Shown: positions 23,481-32,881 of the stretch, piece after piece
How the letters are laid out: every line of letters starts with the position of its first letter
Position numbering within the stretch: position 1 is the first letter of the stretch
Assembly (NCBI GenBank): GCA_905480575.1
Contig: CAJQQZ010000176.1
Coordinates: 1 to 32,881 of the forward strand
Origin: an uncultured Alphaproteobacteria bacterium
GTDB taxonomy: Bacteria; Pseudomonadota; Alphaproteobacteria; UBA7985; CAJQQZ01
Reading direction: 5' to 3'
Length of the DNA stretch: 32,881 nucleotides
The notes under the pieces: model-generated
Database searches by the model: none
What the model was told of the DNA's origin: nothing
Seen by the model: the letters and a program-made list of their open reading frames with translations, nothing else
Made by a program: the position numbers and the translations under genes

Positions 23481-23494
23481 GGAGGAAAGAGACT

Positions 23495-24853
23495 ATGATG
23501 AATAGAAGACAGCTTTTGGGTGCTGGGGCTGGTGTAGGTGCCGCAATGGTATCCGCCAACGCCTGGACGAAAACAACCAATATGGGTCTGCCAGAAGCCC
23601 CTCTTATGGACTCAGCGGCGACGCAGGACCCAGTTTATCCAACGTCAGGGCCAGACTATCAGCCTGTTGTAACGGTTAACGGCTGGTCGCTGCCACATCG
23701 GATGAATAACGGCGTGAAGGAGTTCCACCTGATCGCCGAGCCGGTTGAACGTGAGATGTCCGAGGATATGACTGGTTACCTCTGGGGTTACAATGGGCAA
23801 TCACCAGGGCCAACTCTGGAGGCGGTTGAAGGCGACCGCGTCCGAATTTTCGTGACCAACAAATTGCCAGAGCACACCTCAATTCATTGGCACGGATTTA
23901 TCCTGCCGTCGGGAATGGACGGTGTTGGTGGGCTTAGTCATCCGGGCATTCCGCCGGGCAAAACTTTTGTCTATGAATTCGATATGACCAAAAGTGGTAC
24001 CTTCATGTACCATCCTCATGCCGATGAAATGGTTCAAATGGCGATGGGAATGATGGGCATGTTCATTGTCCATCCCAAAGATCCTGAATTCATGCGCGTG
24101 GACCGGGATTTTGTCTTCATGTTGAACGCCTATGATATCGATCCCGGCTCCTATGTTCCGAAGATCATGACAATGACTGACTTTAATCTATGGTGCTGGA
24201 ACTCCCGTTTGTTCCCGGACATCGACCCTATTGTCATTTCAAAGAACGATCACGCCCGGATAAGAGTCGGTAACCTGACCATGACCAATCACCCTATCCA
24301 TATGCACGGTTATGACTTTGAAGTCAGCTGCACGGACGGTGGTTGGGTCAGACCTGAAGCGCGTTGGCCGGAAGTGACGATTGACATCCCCGTCGGTGGT
24401 ATGAGGGCCTTTGACTTCCATGCCATTCATGAAGGGGATTGGGCTATACACTGCCACAAATCCCACCATACGATGAATGCTATGGGCCATGATGTTCCGA
24501 CATTCATTGGTGTAGACAAGTCCGGCATAACCCGTAAAATTCGCAAACTTCAGCCGGAATACATGCCAATGGGTACCGCTGGAATGGCAGACATGGGTGA
24601 AATGCAGATGGAGCTGCCAGACAACACTGTTCCGATGATGGCAGGTTGGGGCCCTCATGGGCCACTGGAAATGGGCGGTATGTTCTCTGTGGTTAAGGTG
24701 CGTGAAGGTCTGGATTCAGACGACTATTCGGACCCTGGTTGGTACGAAAATCCACCAGGAACAGAGGCGTACGAATGGACAGGCGAGTTGCCTGATTTTA
24801 CCAGATCCTCAAACGCAAAAACCCAAATCACGAAGAAGCAGAAGTCTTCCTAG
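23495..24853 (+). CDS. multicopper oxidase, Met-rich, Tat-exported
   Basis: A 452-residue periplasmic multicopper oxidase, probably oxidising Cu(I) to less toxic Cu(II). A Tat signal NRRQLLGAGAGVGAAMVSAN leads the protein. All four copper motifs are present: HWHG (131-134), HPH (173-175), HPIHMH (266-271) and HCHKSHHTMNAM (319-330), giving type 1 ligands His266, Cys320, His325 and axial Met330. Only about 70 residues separate the first pair of motifs from the third, so it looks like a two-domain oxidase with a C-terminal extension. Met-rich segments lie at 183-189 and 357-382. The start at 23495 follows ggaggaaag; an ATG at 23477 lies inside the TolC-like gene. Confidence 0.92.
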   Translation: MMNRRQLLGAGAGVGAAMVSANAWTKTTNMGLPEAPLMDSAATQDPVYPTSGPDYQPVVTVNGWSLPHRMNNGVKEFHLIAEPVEREMSEDMTGYLWGYNGQSPGPTLEAVEGDRVRIFVTNKLPEHTSIHWHGFILPSGMDGVGGLSHPGIPPGKTFVYEFDMTKSGTFMYHPHADEMVQMAMGMMGMFIVHPKDPEFMRVDRDFVFMLNAYDIDPGSYVPKIMTMTDFNLWCWNSRLFPDIDPIVISKNDHARIRVGNLTMTNHPIHMHGYDFEVSCTDGGWVRPEARWPEVTIDIPVGGMRAFDFHAIHEGDWAIHCHKSHHTMNAMGHDVPTFIGVDKSGITRKIRKLQPEYMPMGTAGMADMGEMQMELPDNTVPMMAGWGPHGPLEMGGMFSVVKVREGLDSDDYSDPGWYENPPGTEAYEWTGELPDFTRSSNAKTQITKKQKSS

Positions 24854-24943
24854 TCACTGAAATTTTCCGGATCTATCTGGAGACCACTAGACGGGGTTTT
24901 TTGGGTGGATCACTTTTTAACTCATTCCTACAGGAGAAATTGG

Positions 24944-25231
24944 ATGAGATTGTTGAGAATTGTACTTGTCTGTTTGGCAGCGAGCTTTGTAACTGTTCCC
25001 GCTTTTGCGGACACATTTACGAAAGGCGTAATCAAGAAAGTTGATGCCAAGAAAAAGAAAGTCACCATCATTCATGAGGAGTTGGTGGAATTGGATATGC
25101 CAGCCATGACCATGGTTTTTAAGGTGGCAGATGAAGCCATGCTGGAAGGCCTTGAGAAGGGTGATGAAGTTGAGTTCATCGCTGAGCGTGAGAATGGCAA
25201 ATTAATGGTCAAAGAATTCAAACAGGACTAA
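24944..25231 (+). CDS. CusF-like periplasmic copper-binding protein
   Basis: A 95-residue periplasmic metallochaperone of the CusF family. A signal peptide ends at VPAFA (about 22). The OB-fold metal site shows His44 and the motif MPAMTM (52-57), equivalent to E. coli CusF His36, Met47 and Met49, with Met52 where CusF has the cation-pi Trp44. The start at 24944 follows aggagaa; an upstream in-frame ATG at 24905 lacks this. It follows the oxidase after 90 bp and is closed by a terminator. It likely carries Cu(I) to the oxidase or an efflux pump. Confidence 0.9.
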   Translation: MRLLRIVLVCLAASFVTVPAFADTFTKGVIKKVDAKKKKVTIIHEELVELDMPAMTMVFKVADEAMLEGLEKGDEVEFIAERENGKLMVKEFKQD

Positions 25232-25247
25232 TTTTCCAAGCACTCGT

Positions 25248-25280
25248 GTGGCGGAGTGAAAAGCTTCGCCGCTCTTTTTC
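25248..25280 (+). terminator. intrinsic terminator of copper unit A
   Basis: Stem gtggcggag / cttcgccgc (9 bp with two G-T pairs, loop tgaaaag) followed by a T-run tcttttt. It lies 17 bp after the CusF-like gene and before the cueR promoter. Confidence 0.8.
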
Positions 25281-25365
25281 CATACACAAAGCCCTACTAA
25301 CAGGCCTGGCCTTTTGCCATTGCCGGATGATGGTTGCCTCTTAAAGCTATCTTTTCATAAAATCC

Positions 25366-25396
25366 TTGACCCTCCAGTCAGTGGAAGGTCTAGATT
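25366..25396 (+). promoter_or_regulatory. CueR-type promoter of cueR-copA
   Basis: -35 TTGACC (25366-25371) and -10 TAGATT (25391-25396) are separated by exactly 19 bp. The spacer ctccagtcagtggaaggtc forms the dyad ACCcTCCAg....tGGAAGGT with flanking bases, a textbook CueR/HmrR operator. The transcript would start about 40 bp before cueR, so the regulator controls itself and copA. Confidence 0.88.
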
Positions 25397-25437
25397 GCCA
25401 CTTCAAGCGCAAATTCGCGAAGAGTCAGAGTGCCATG

Positions 25438-25833
25438 ATGAACATAAGTGAAGCTTCTAAACGGTCTCACCTACCGGTGAAAACCATACGCTATTACGAA
25501 GACATTGATCTGATTAAGCCTGCTCGCAACGGAAGTGGTTATCGAAGCTATAACGAGAGCGACGTTCATCGATTGCGCTTTCTACAACGCTCCCGCAGCC
25601 TGGGTTTCACCATTGAAGAATGCCGCTTGCTGTTGTCGCTTTATGACGATGACAATCGCGCCAGCTCAGATGTGAAGTCCGTAGCTGAAGCCAAAATCAA
25701 GGAAATCGATTTGAAGATCAAAGAGCTGGGGACACTCAAGGTAACGCTTTCTGCGTTGGCTCAAAATTGCCACGGGGATGACAAACCCGATTGCCCGATT
25801 ATCGACGATTTGGCCGGAAGACGAGATCATTAG
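25438..25833 (+). CDS. cueR: CueR/HmrR copper-responsive MerR regulator
   Basis: A 131-residue cytoplasmic MerR-family activator that senses Cu(I) and turns on efflux genes by remodelling promoters with long spacers. The winged helix-turn-helix shows [20 protein letters not shown] (2-21) and [13 protein letters not shown]. The metal loop has Cys111 and Cys119 in CHGDDKPDC, matching Cys112 and Cys120 of E. coli CueR. A start 3 bp earlier at 25435 is equally possible. The longer frame from 25366 begins inside the promoter and is discarded. copA starts 5 bp after the stop. Confidence 0.93.
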   Translation: MNISEASKRSHLPVKTIRYYEDIDLIKPARNGSGYRSYNESDVHRLRFLQRSRSLGFTIEECRLLLSLYDDDNRASSDVKSVAEAKIKEIDLKIKELGTLKVTLSALAQNCHGDDKPDCPIIDDLAGRRDH

Positions 25834-25838
25834 AAGCG

Positions 25839-28271
<2,433 letters not shown>

Positions 28272-28308
28272 TTTGCAAATGAACGAGAAAGCGAGTTAAA
28301 CTGCGATT

Positions 28309-28650
28309 ATGAGCATGATTGTCAGGTTTCTAATTCAGCTGGTTATTGTGTTGGCTCTCGTTTCGGGCCCAGCACAAGCCTTGCCTATGGAAAGTCAAGA
28401 AGACAATCACCATCACTCTCAGGCTGTAAGCGACCATGATCACGGTCAGGTGTCATCAGATGAATCATCTTGCTGCCACCCAGTAGAAGTGGCGCATAGC
28501 TGCTTGCATCAGGTATCTGGCGTTCTGGTTTCAGAACCTTTAGCTAAGTTACCTTTAAAATCGGTCATAGGCCCTTTGCCAGAACGTCGGGGAACCATCT
28601 CTTCAAGACCTTGTTCTCCACCTCATCGACCGCCAATTCACTTTTCGTAG
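28309..28650 (+). CDS. exported His/Cys-rich peptide, second CutF/CruR-like candidate
   Basis: A 113-residue exported protein with signal peptide MIVRFLIQLVIVLALVSGPAQA. The mature part has a histidine cluster NHHHSQAVSDHDHG (33-46), a CC pair at 55-56, Cys65, and a proline-rich end SRPCSPPHRPPI (99-110). It sits 37 bp after copA and before a stem-loop and the cytochrome/oxidase genes. The architecture (exported chain, Cys/His metal site, terminal Pro motif, hairpin before an oxidase unit) again matches the described CutF/CruR type of copper-sensing nascent chain. There is no obvious sequence identity with the first candidate beyond CC and RPP-type endings. The function is inferred. Confidence 0.55.
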   Translation: MSMIVRFLIQLVIVLALVSGPAQALPMESQEDNHHHSQAVSDHDHGQVSSDESSCCHPVEVAHSCLHQVSGVLVSEPLAKLPLKSVIGPLPERRGTISSRPCSPPHRPPIHFS

Positions 28651-28651
28651 A

Positions 28652-28697
28652 CCTTTTTTAGGGGGAACAATTTCCCCTTTTACTACTCTACTAAAGG
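28652..28697 (+). promoter_or_regulatory. stem-loop that may mask the ribosome site of the cytochrome c' gene
   Basis: Hairpin agggggaa / ttcccctt (28660-28667 with 28672-28679, loop caat). An outer pairing of ccttt (28652-28656) with aaagg (28693-28697), the ribosome site of the gene at 28707, is possible. It starts 2 bp after the stop of the peptide gene, so a ribosome stalled near the Pro-rich end would disturb it. It could alternatively be a weak terminator. Confidence 0.5.
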
Positions 28698-28706
28698 AAT
28701 TGGATA

Positions 28707-29282
28707 ATGAAGAAGAAACTCCTGGTCGCTTCGGCGGCTACTCTGTCAATTGGTTTGGCACTTGGTGCTTTCGCTCACTCAGGTGCCATGGGTATCGTTA
28801 AAGAACGCATGGACGGCATGATGGTTATGGGTAAATCCATGAAGTCCATTGCCATGATGGTGAAGGGCGTCAAAGACTATGACGCTGACACCATAAAAGC
28901 CGCAGCGGCTGCCATCGAAAAGCATTCCGGTGAAAACATGACAAAGCTGTTTCCCAAGGGCGAGAAAAAGCAAAAAGTCTCCGTAGCCAAAGACGAAATC
29001 TGGACCAATTGGGAAGAGTTTGAGGCTCTTTCCATGAGGCTTCAAATACTGTCACAAGGTTTGGCTGCTTCAGCTGACAAAGGCTTGAGTGGTGCCTCTG
29101 ATTCTATGATGGGAAATAGCTCTATGATGGGTAGCGGCTCTATGATGGGCAGCGGCTCAATGATGTCCGATAGTAACATGCCGACAATGGAAATGATGGC
29201 GGGAATGTCACCTAACATGATCTTTCCGATGATTGCTGGAACCTGTTCCTCTTGTCACACGAAGTTTCGCACTGAGAAATGA
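28707..29282 (+). CDS. Met-rich cytochrome c' / c556-type protein
   Basis: A 191-residue periplasmic cytochrome of the class II (c'/c556) four-helix type. A signal peptide ends at FAHS (about 24). Helix A has VKERMDGMMVMGKSMKSIA and the haem site CSSCH is near the C-terminus (180-184), as in this class. Between the third and fourth helices sits an unusual Met-rich insert (133-168) made of SMMGxx units, encoded by 18-bp tandem repeats, probably a copper-binding element. The start has aaagga 8 bp upstream. The stop overlaps the ATG of the di-heme cytochrome gene (ATGA). Confidence 0.88.
   Translation: MKKKLLVASAATLSIGLALGAFAHSGAMGIVKERMDGMMVMGKSMKSIAMMVKGVKDYDADTIKAAAAAIEKHSGENMTKLFPKGEKKQKVSVAKDEIWTNWEEFEALSMRLQILSQGLAASADKGLSGASDSMMGNSSMMGSGSMMGSGSMMSDSNMPTMEMMAGMSPNMIFPMIAGTCSSCHTKFRTEK
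29103..29174 (+). repeat. four 18-bp tandem repeats coding a Met-rich segment
   Basis: Units start at 29103, 29121, 29139 and 29157. The first three begin tctatgatggg; the last is diverged (tcaatgatgtcc). They encode repeats of Ser-Met-Met-Gly within the cytochrome c' gene. The second and third units differ by a single base. Confidence 0.85.
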
Positions 29283-30169
29283 GGAGATTAGCACAGCTAG
29301 CTACTGTCGCGGCATTTGCCGGGGCAGTAGTCTTGGCGGCGGTTCACTTTTGGCCCATTGGTCAGCCGGTCAAGACAATCGCCCTTGAAGGGGATGCTGG
29401 TCGAGGAGCCTATCTCGCCCGAATATCTGGTTGCATCGGCTGTCATACCAACAGCAAAGAAGGCGGCAAGCCTTTGGCTGGTGGTGTCGCTTTTCTCACG
29501 GAGTTTGGTACTTTCTATTCGCCCAATCTAACAATGGACAAAGCTGAAGGCATGGGAAACTGGAGCATCGAGGATTTTGATAAAGCGGTCCGCCAGGGCG
29601 TGTCGCCTGAAGGGCAGCCATACTATCCGGCTTTCCCATACGCCTTCTATGCCAATTTTACCGACCAGGATATTGCTGATCTTTGGGCTGCCTTTAAAAC
29701 TGTACCTGCTGTTGCACAGCCTTCGAAGGAAAACGACCTCTCATTGCCGTTCAGCTATCGCCCGGGCCTGAAGGTCTGGCGCGCTGCGTTCGGCAGTGAG
29801 CCTGAAGCCAGAGATCCTGTAGCGGGGAAATCAGACGCCTGGAACCGAGGCCGTTATCTGGTTGAAGGAGCCACCCATTGTGGGGCTTGTCATACGCCCA
29901 GGAACTTTGCTGGTGCTCGCATTCTGGCCCGCAAGTTTGAAGGCGCAACAGGACTGCCTGAAGGTGGAAAATCACCGGCGATCACGGCAGAGGCTCTCAA
30001 AGCGGAAGGCTGGACCAAGGATGACCTCGCCTTCGCACTGAAGCTTGGTATGCTGCCAAGCGGAGACGTATTCGGCAGCCTAATGGGTGAATTTGTTACT
30101 GAAGCGACGCAGCACATGACCGATGAGGACTTGGCCGCCGTCGCAACCTATCTGATGAAAGAGGAATAG
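29279..30169 (+). CDS. di-heme cytochrome c
   Basis: A 296-residue periplasmic c-type cytochrome with an N-terminal hydrophobic segment (RRLAQLATVAAFAGAVVLAA) that is either a signal or an anchor. Two haem sites are present: CIGCH (52-56) and CGACH (201-205), each heading a class I domain. The pattern GGVAFLTEFGTFYSPNLT after the first site is shared with cytochrome subunits of alcohol and aldehyde dehydrogenases. No dehydrogenase is encoded here, so it more likely carries electrons to or from the adjacent oxidase. Its start overlaps the previous stop by 4 bp and the second oxidase follows 3 bp later. Confidence 0.9.
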   Translation: MRRLAQLATVAAFAGAVVLAAVHFWPIGQPVKTIALEGDAGRGAYLARISGCIGCHTNSKEGGKPLAGGVAFLTEFGTFYSPNLTMDKAEGMGNWSIEDFDKAVRQGVSPEGQPYYPAFPYAFYANFTDQDIADLWAAFKTVPAVAQPSKENDLSLPFSYRPGLKVWRAAFGSEPEARDPVAGKSDAWNRGRYLVEGATHCGACHTPRNFAGARILARKFEGATGLPEGGKSPAITAEALKAEGWTKDDLAFALKLGMLPSGDVFGSLMGEFVTEATQHMTDEDLAAVATYLMKEE

Positions 30170-30172
30170 AGT

Positions 30173-31546
30173 ATGGTCTTCTCTCGCAGATCTTTTATGG
30201 CTGGAGCGACGGCTCTTGGCCTGGCCCCAAAACTGGCTTTTGCCAATGCGGCTGAGCAACTGATTGCCAGCGAATCCAGTCATCAGATAGCGCCTGAGGC
30301 TTATCCCGCCACCTCTGTCTGGTGCTTCAATGACTCTATTCCCGGTTCCCTCATCAAAGTGAAGCAAGGGCAGAAGATTGAACGTGAGTTCGTCAATCGA
30401 TTGCCTCAGGATTCTTCAGTACATTGGCACGGCATTCGCCTCAATAATGCCATGGACGGGGTTCCAGGAGTAACACAGGATGTCGTCAAGCCAGGAGGCA
30501 GCTTTGATTATCACTTCACCGCGCCGGATGCTGGCACTTATTGGTATCACTCTCACAACCGTTCGCTAGAGCAGGTTGAGCGAGGTCTCTATGGACCTAT
30601 CATTGTTGAAGAGCATGAATTGCCAGATGTGGACAGGGACGAGGTCATCGTTCTTGATGATTGGTTATTTACCGAACAAGCGCAAATCCACGGCGATTTT
30701 AATGCCATGCATTCTCTGTCTCATGGTGGGCGGCTGGGGAACTATCTAACCGCGATGACCCTGGCGCGCGAACCTTTGACTGTCAAACAAAACGAGAGGA
30801 TCAGATTGCGGTTTATCAATGTCGCAACGGACAAAATTTTTAGTATTGGCCTTCATGGCTTTGAAGGCAAAGTGGTTGCTCTGGATGGCATGCCACTGGT
30901 CGAGCCAATACCACTTGATCACCTGGTTCTTGGCCCTGCCCAAAGGGCTGATGTCATCGCTGACGTCACAACAGAAGACGGTGGTCTTGCCACTATTGTT
31001 TCCCATGAAAGAAGCTCTGCTATTGTTCTGGCGGAAGTCACTGTGAGTGGAAAAGCCAGTCGAGCAAAGCGCGATGAAATGAAGGCTCTACCTCTCAATC
31101 ACGTGGAAAGCCCCGGAGACTTGATGAAGGCAAAGAGAGCGCCTTTGTTGATGGAGGGCGGTGCCATGGGACGCTTGCGCGCTGGAATCTACAAGGGCGA
31201 GGAACTCTCAATACGGGATCTTGTTCGAAACGGGCAGGTATGGACCTTCAATGGGGTCGCTAATATCACGGATGAACCCCTGGCTGAATTGAACCTTGGG
31301 GAGGACCTCGTCATTCCCATTACCAACCAAACCGCTTTTCCCCATGCAATGCATCTGCACGGTCATCACTTTCAGGAAGTTTTGGCGGATGGTTCCCTGG
31401 GACCATTCAGAGACACCCTTTTGGTCAATCGCAACGAGACTAGAGAGATCGCCTTTAAAGCCACCAACCCTGGCAGCTGGCTCTTCCACTGCCATATGCT
31501 TTCTCATCAAAAGGCAGGCATGAAAACCTTCGTGAGGGTTTCGTGA
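30173..31546 (+). CDS. three-domain multicopper oxidase, Tat-exported
   Basis: A 457-residue periplasmic multicopper oxidase of the CueO/CutO/PcoA superfamily, probably a Cu(I) oxidase. A Tat signal with SRRSFMAGA leads it. Copper motifs are HWHG (84-87), HSH (126-128), HAMHLHGHH (391-399) and HCHMLSHQKAGM (439-450), giving type 1 ligands His391, Cys440, His445 and Met450. The spacing between motifs 2 and 3 is long enough for a full middle domain, unlike the first oxidase in this island. It lacks the long Met-rich insert of CueO. The stop overlaps the GTG of the next cytochrome gene. Confidence 0.92.
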   Translation: MVFSRRSFMAGATALGLAPKLAFANAAEQLIASESSHQIAPEAYPATSVWCFNDSIPGSLIKVKQGQKIEREFVNRLPQDSSVHWHGIRLNNAMDGVPGVTQDVVKPGGSFDYHFTAPDAGTYWYHSHNRSLEQVERGLYGPIIVEEHELPDVDRDEVIVLDDWLFTEQAQIHGDFNAMHSLSHGGRLGNYLTAMTLAREPLTVKQNERIRLRFINVATDKIFSIGLHGFEGKVVALDGMPLVEPIPLDHLVLGPAQRADVIADVTTEDGGLATIVSHERSSAIVLAEVTVSGKASRAKRDEMKALPLNHVESPGDLMKAKRAPLLMEGGAMGRLRAGIYKGEELSIRDLVRNGQVWTFNGVANITDEPLAELNLGEDLVIPITNQTAFPHAMHLHGHHFQEVLADGSLGPFRDTLLVNRNETREIAFKATNPGSWLFHCHMLSHQKAGMKTFVRVS

Positions 31547-32061
31547 AGACTAGCCTGATAGCCTTGGTAATTGCCGCTATCCTAATAGCAGCCGGTGCTG
31601 GTTACATGCTTTGGCCGCAAGAGCCAGTGGAGCTGAAGGAATCAAAGACTGAGGCAGGGGTCACACCGGGGATCGAACAGGCGAACTTGGCCAGAATTGA
31701 AGTTGGGAAAGAACTCTATGCCGAAAACTGCGCGTCCTGTCATGGCGCTAACCTGGAAGGCAAAACGTCAGAGTGGCGAAGGCCAGGCGCAGATGGTGTT
31801 TTTCCAGCCCCGCCACATGATGAGACAGGCCACACCTGGCATCACGATGACCAGTTGCTCTTCAACTACACGAAACTGGGTGGTGTCGGACTGATGGCAC
31901 TCAACGGCATTGAGGATTTCAATTCTGGTATGCCGGCCTTTGAGGAAACGCTCAGCGATGATGAGATTTGGGCAGTCCTTGGTTTCATAAAGTCAACTTG
32001 GCCCGCACATATTCAGGACCAGCAACGACAACGAACTGAAGCATCAAAGCAGGGAGGATAA
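31543..32061 (+). CDS. membrane-anchored mono-heme cytochrome c
   Basis: A 172-residue class I cytochrome c with an N-terminal hydrophobic anchor or uncleaved signal (MKTSLIALVIAAILIAAGAG). The haem site is CASCH (63-67) and Met130 in SGMPAF is the probable second axial ligand. A His-rich stretch HTWHHDD (97-103) lies between them. It starts at GTG inside the stop of the oxidase gene (GTGA), so production is coupled. It is a plausible direct electron partner of the oxidase or the other two cytochromes. Confidence 0.88.
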   Translation: MKTSLIALVIAAILIAAGAGYMLWPQEPVELKESKTEAGVTPGIEQANLARIEVGKELYAENCASCHGANLEGKTSEWRRPGADGVFPAPPHDETGHTWHHDDQLLFNYTKLGGVGLMALNGIEDFNSGMPAFEETLSDDEIWAVLGFIKSTWPAHIQDQQRQRTEASKQGG

Positions 32062-32062
32062 A

Positions 32063-32696
32063 ATGCGTGTTCTATTGTTAATTTCATCTTTTATCACGCT
32101 TGTCCTGGCTTCTTCGGTTAACGCACAAACGATTACTGCCACACAAGGCAATGACGGTGACACCATCGTGTTTTCGGCTTCTGAAGCTAAAGGACCAGAT
32201 GCCGCCAAGTCAGCGCTCGGCGGGTTGCGGGATGAACTGGAAAATGACCCCAATGCGCCTGTGTTTGGTAACCCTGATGGTGATATTACGGTTGTGGAGT
32301 TCTTTGATTACAACTCTGGCAACTGTAAACGTCCGTCTTGTTTATCGCGAGTGGCCAATCCTGGGCGAGGGTTCAACCTTTGCCGCCCGCGCCGCCGTGG
32401 CTAGCAGAAAACAGGGACGATACGAGGAAGTTCACATCGCGCTCATGAAGCTTGGCCGCTCTACCGAAGCAACTGTTACAGCCGCGCGTACAAATCTCGG
32501 CCTCGACATGGACCGTTTGCGTATAGACATGAAGTCTTCCGAGATTGATCGACACATAGCCCTGTCCATGAAGCTCACCCAAAACCTGGGCTTTAGAGGC
32601 ACGCCATCTTTCGTGATCGGCGACGAACTGATCCCAGGCATGGTACCGCTCGCGCGATTGAAAGAGATCGTTAACGAACAACGCAGTAATATTTAA
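32063..32696 (+). pseudogene. DsbA-like thiol-disulfide oxidoreductase, frameshifted
   Basis: This was a periplasmic thioredoxin-fold DsbA-like protein. The front part (signal peptide ending VNAQ, then GNPDGDITVVEFFDYNSGNCKR) reads in one frame to about 32335. The rest (VRLVYREWPILGEG to TPSFVIGDELIPG and the end) reads in another frame. Compared with the family, about 15-20 residues just after the active site are missing, so a deletion caused the frameshift. The first active-site Cys is Ser (SGNC for CGYC). It starts right after an ggagg site and 1 bp after the cytochrome gene. Confidence 0.85.
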
Positions 32697-32707
32697 AGGA
32701 GACAATC

Positions 32708-32758
32708 GTGAAATTGAAAGCTGGCAAATTGGCTTTGGCCATGACCTGCGCCCCGTAA
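32708..32758 (+). pseudogene. start of an exported-protein gene cut by an IS
   Basis: A GTG preceded by aaaggagac opens a frame MKLKAGKLALAMT, typical of a signal-peptide start. From 32742 the sequence is an IS3-type end, and the frame stops at 32756-32758 inside it. The rest of the gene would lie beyond the element, outside the window. Confidence 0.65.
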
Positions 32759-32881
32759 ACTCCTCCGTTTTCTGGTAGAATTCGTCTAACAGATTCAGGA
32801 GACGAATATGAAGCGATCACGTTTCACAGAAGAACAGATCATTGGGATGATCAAGGAACAGGAATCAGGCGTTTCGACAGC
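32742..32881 (+). mobile_element. IS3-family element, left end (runs off the window)
   Basis: The sequence starts TGACCTGCGCCCCGTAAAC, a typical terminal inverted repeat of the IS3 family, followed after 66 bp by the start of orfA. Only the left end is visible, so length, right repeat and target duplication cannot be checked. Confidence 0.8.
32808..32881 (+). CDS. IS3-family transposase orfA (partial)
   Basis: ATG with aggaga just upstream opens MKRSRFTEEQIIGMIKEQE, the helix-turn-helix start of IS3-family OrfA proteins. It runs off the window after 24 codons. OrfB with the DDE domain is expected outside. Confidence 0.88.
   Translation, partial: MKRSRFTEEQIIGMIKEQESGVST

Noticed and set aside
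24854-24943. Possible terminator between the first oxidase and the CusF-like gene
   Set aside because: A weak hairpin (tccgga-tcta-tctgga) exists, but the T-run is 17 bp further on, so it does not meet the usual pattern.
25366-25437. Extended N-terminus of the cueR frame from TTG at 25366
   Set aside because: The TTG is the first half of the -35 box, and the family starts at [10 protein letters not shown].

Overview
The window looks like a stretch of moderate G+C chromosome from a marine-type alphaproteobacterium. That assignment rests on the tRNA-Met sequence, the HmrR/CueR-type copper regulator, the polar amino-acid ABC operon and a photolyase set with an Agrobacterium PhrB-like member. 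Order and genus cannot be decided by reading alone. Several mobile-element scars divide it into four blocks.

Block 1 (about 137-5230, minus strand) is a light/DNA-repair cluster. It holds an FeS-type (6-4) photolyase, a DUF2256 zinc-knuckle protein, a photolyase-like FAD protein with no antenna domain, a DUF2805 small protein and a full-length photolyase/cryptochrome homologue with an unusual flavin pocket. A gene fragment and a gene-free stretch follow. Block 2 (about 6074-9084) is the integrase end of a genomic island: an HNH-like phage-type protein and a tyrosine integrase split by one in-frame TAA, next to tRNA-Met(CAT), the probable attachment site.

Block 3 (about 9339-20979, mostly plus strand) is a catabolic region. 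A polar amino-acid-type ABC transporter (ATPase, binding protein, two permeases) is followed by a metallo-beta-lactamase-fold hydrolase and a tight operon of cytochrome P450, ornithine-cyclodeaminase-family protein, a TMADH-like flavin/FeS oxidoreductase and a class III aminotransferase. This is best read as uptake and breakdown of an N-methylated or cyclic amino acid or amine; the substrate is unknown. A small lipoprotein, a TfoX-N protein, a DUF2461 protein and a GFA-family gene follow. The 3' end of the GFA gene has been replaced by an IS21-like element end. The same 129 bp sequence lies inverted at 8-136, so everything in 137-20918 sits between outward-facing copies of one insertion-sequence end.

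Block 4 (about 21195-32741, plus strand) is a copper-handling island with two MerR-type promoters that have the 19-bp spacer typical of CueR control. Unit A is a Cys-rich exported peptide, a small lipoprotein, a TolC-like outer membrane factor, a multicopper oxidase and a CusF-like protein. Unit B is cueR, the P1B-type ATPase copA, a second Cys/His-rich exported peptide, a Met-rich cytochrome c', a di-heme cytochrome c, a second multicopper oxidase, a mono-heme cytochrome c, a decayed DsbA-like gene and a signal-peptide gene cut by an IS3-family element. Both exported peptides end in a short proline motif and are followed by a stem-loop before the next gene. That layout resembles copper-sensing nascent chains (CutF of Rhodobacter capsulatus, CruR of Bordetella). 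Two such sensors in one island, each heading an oxidase-containing unit, is the most interesting hypothesis here.
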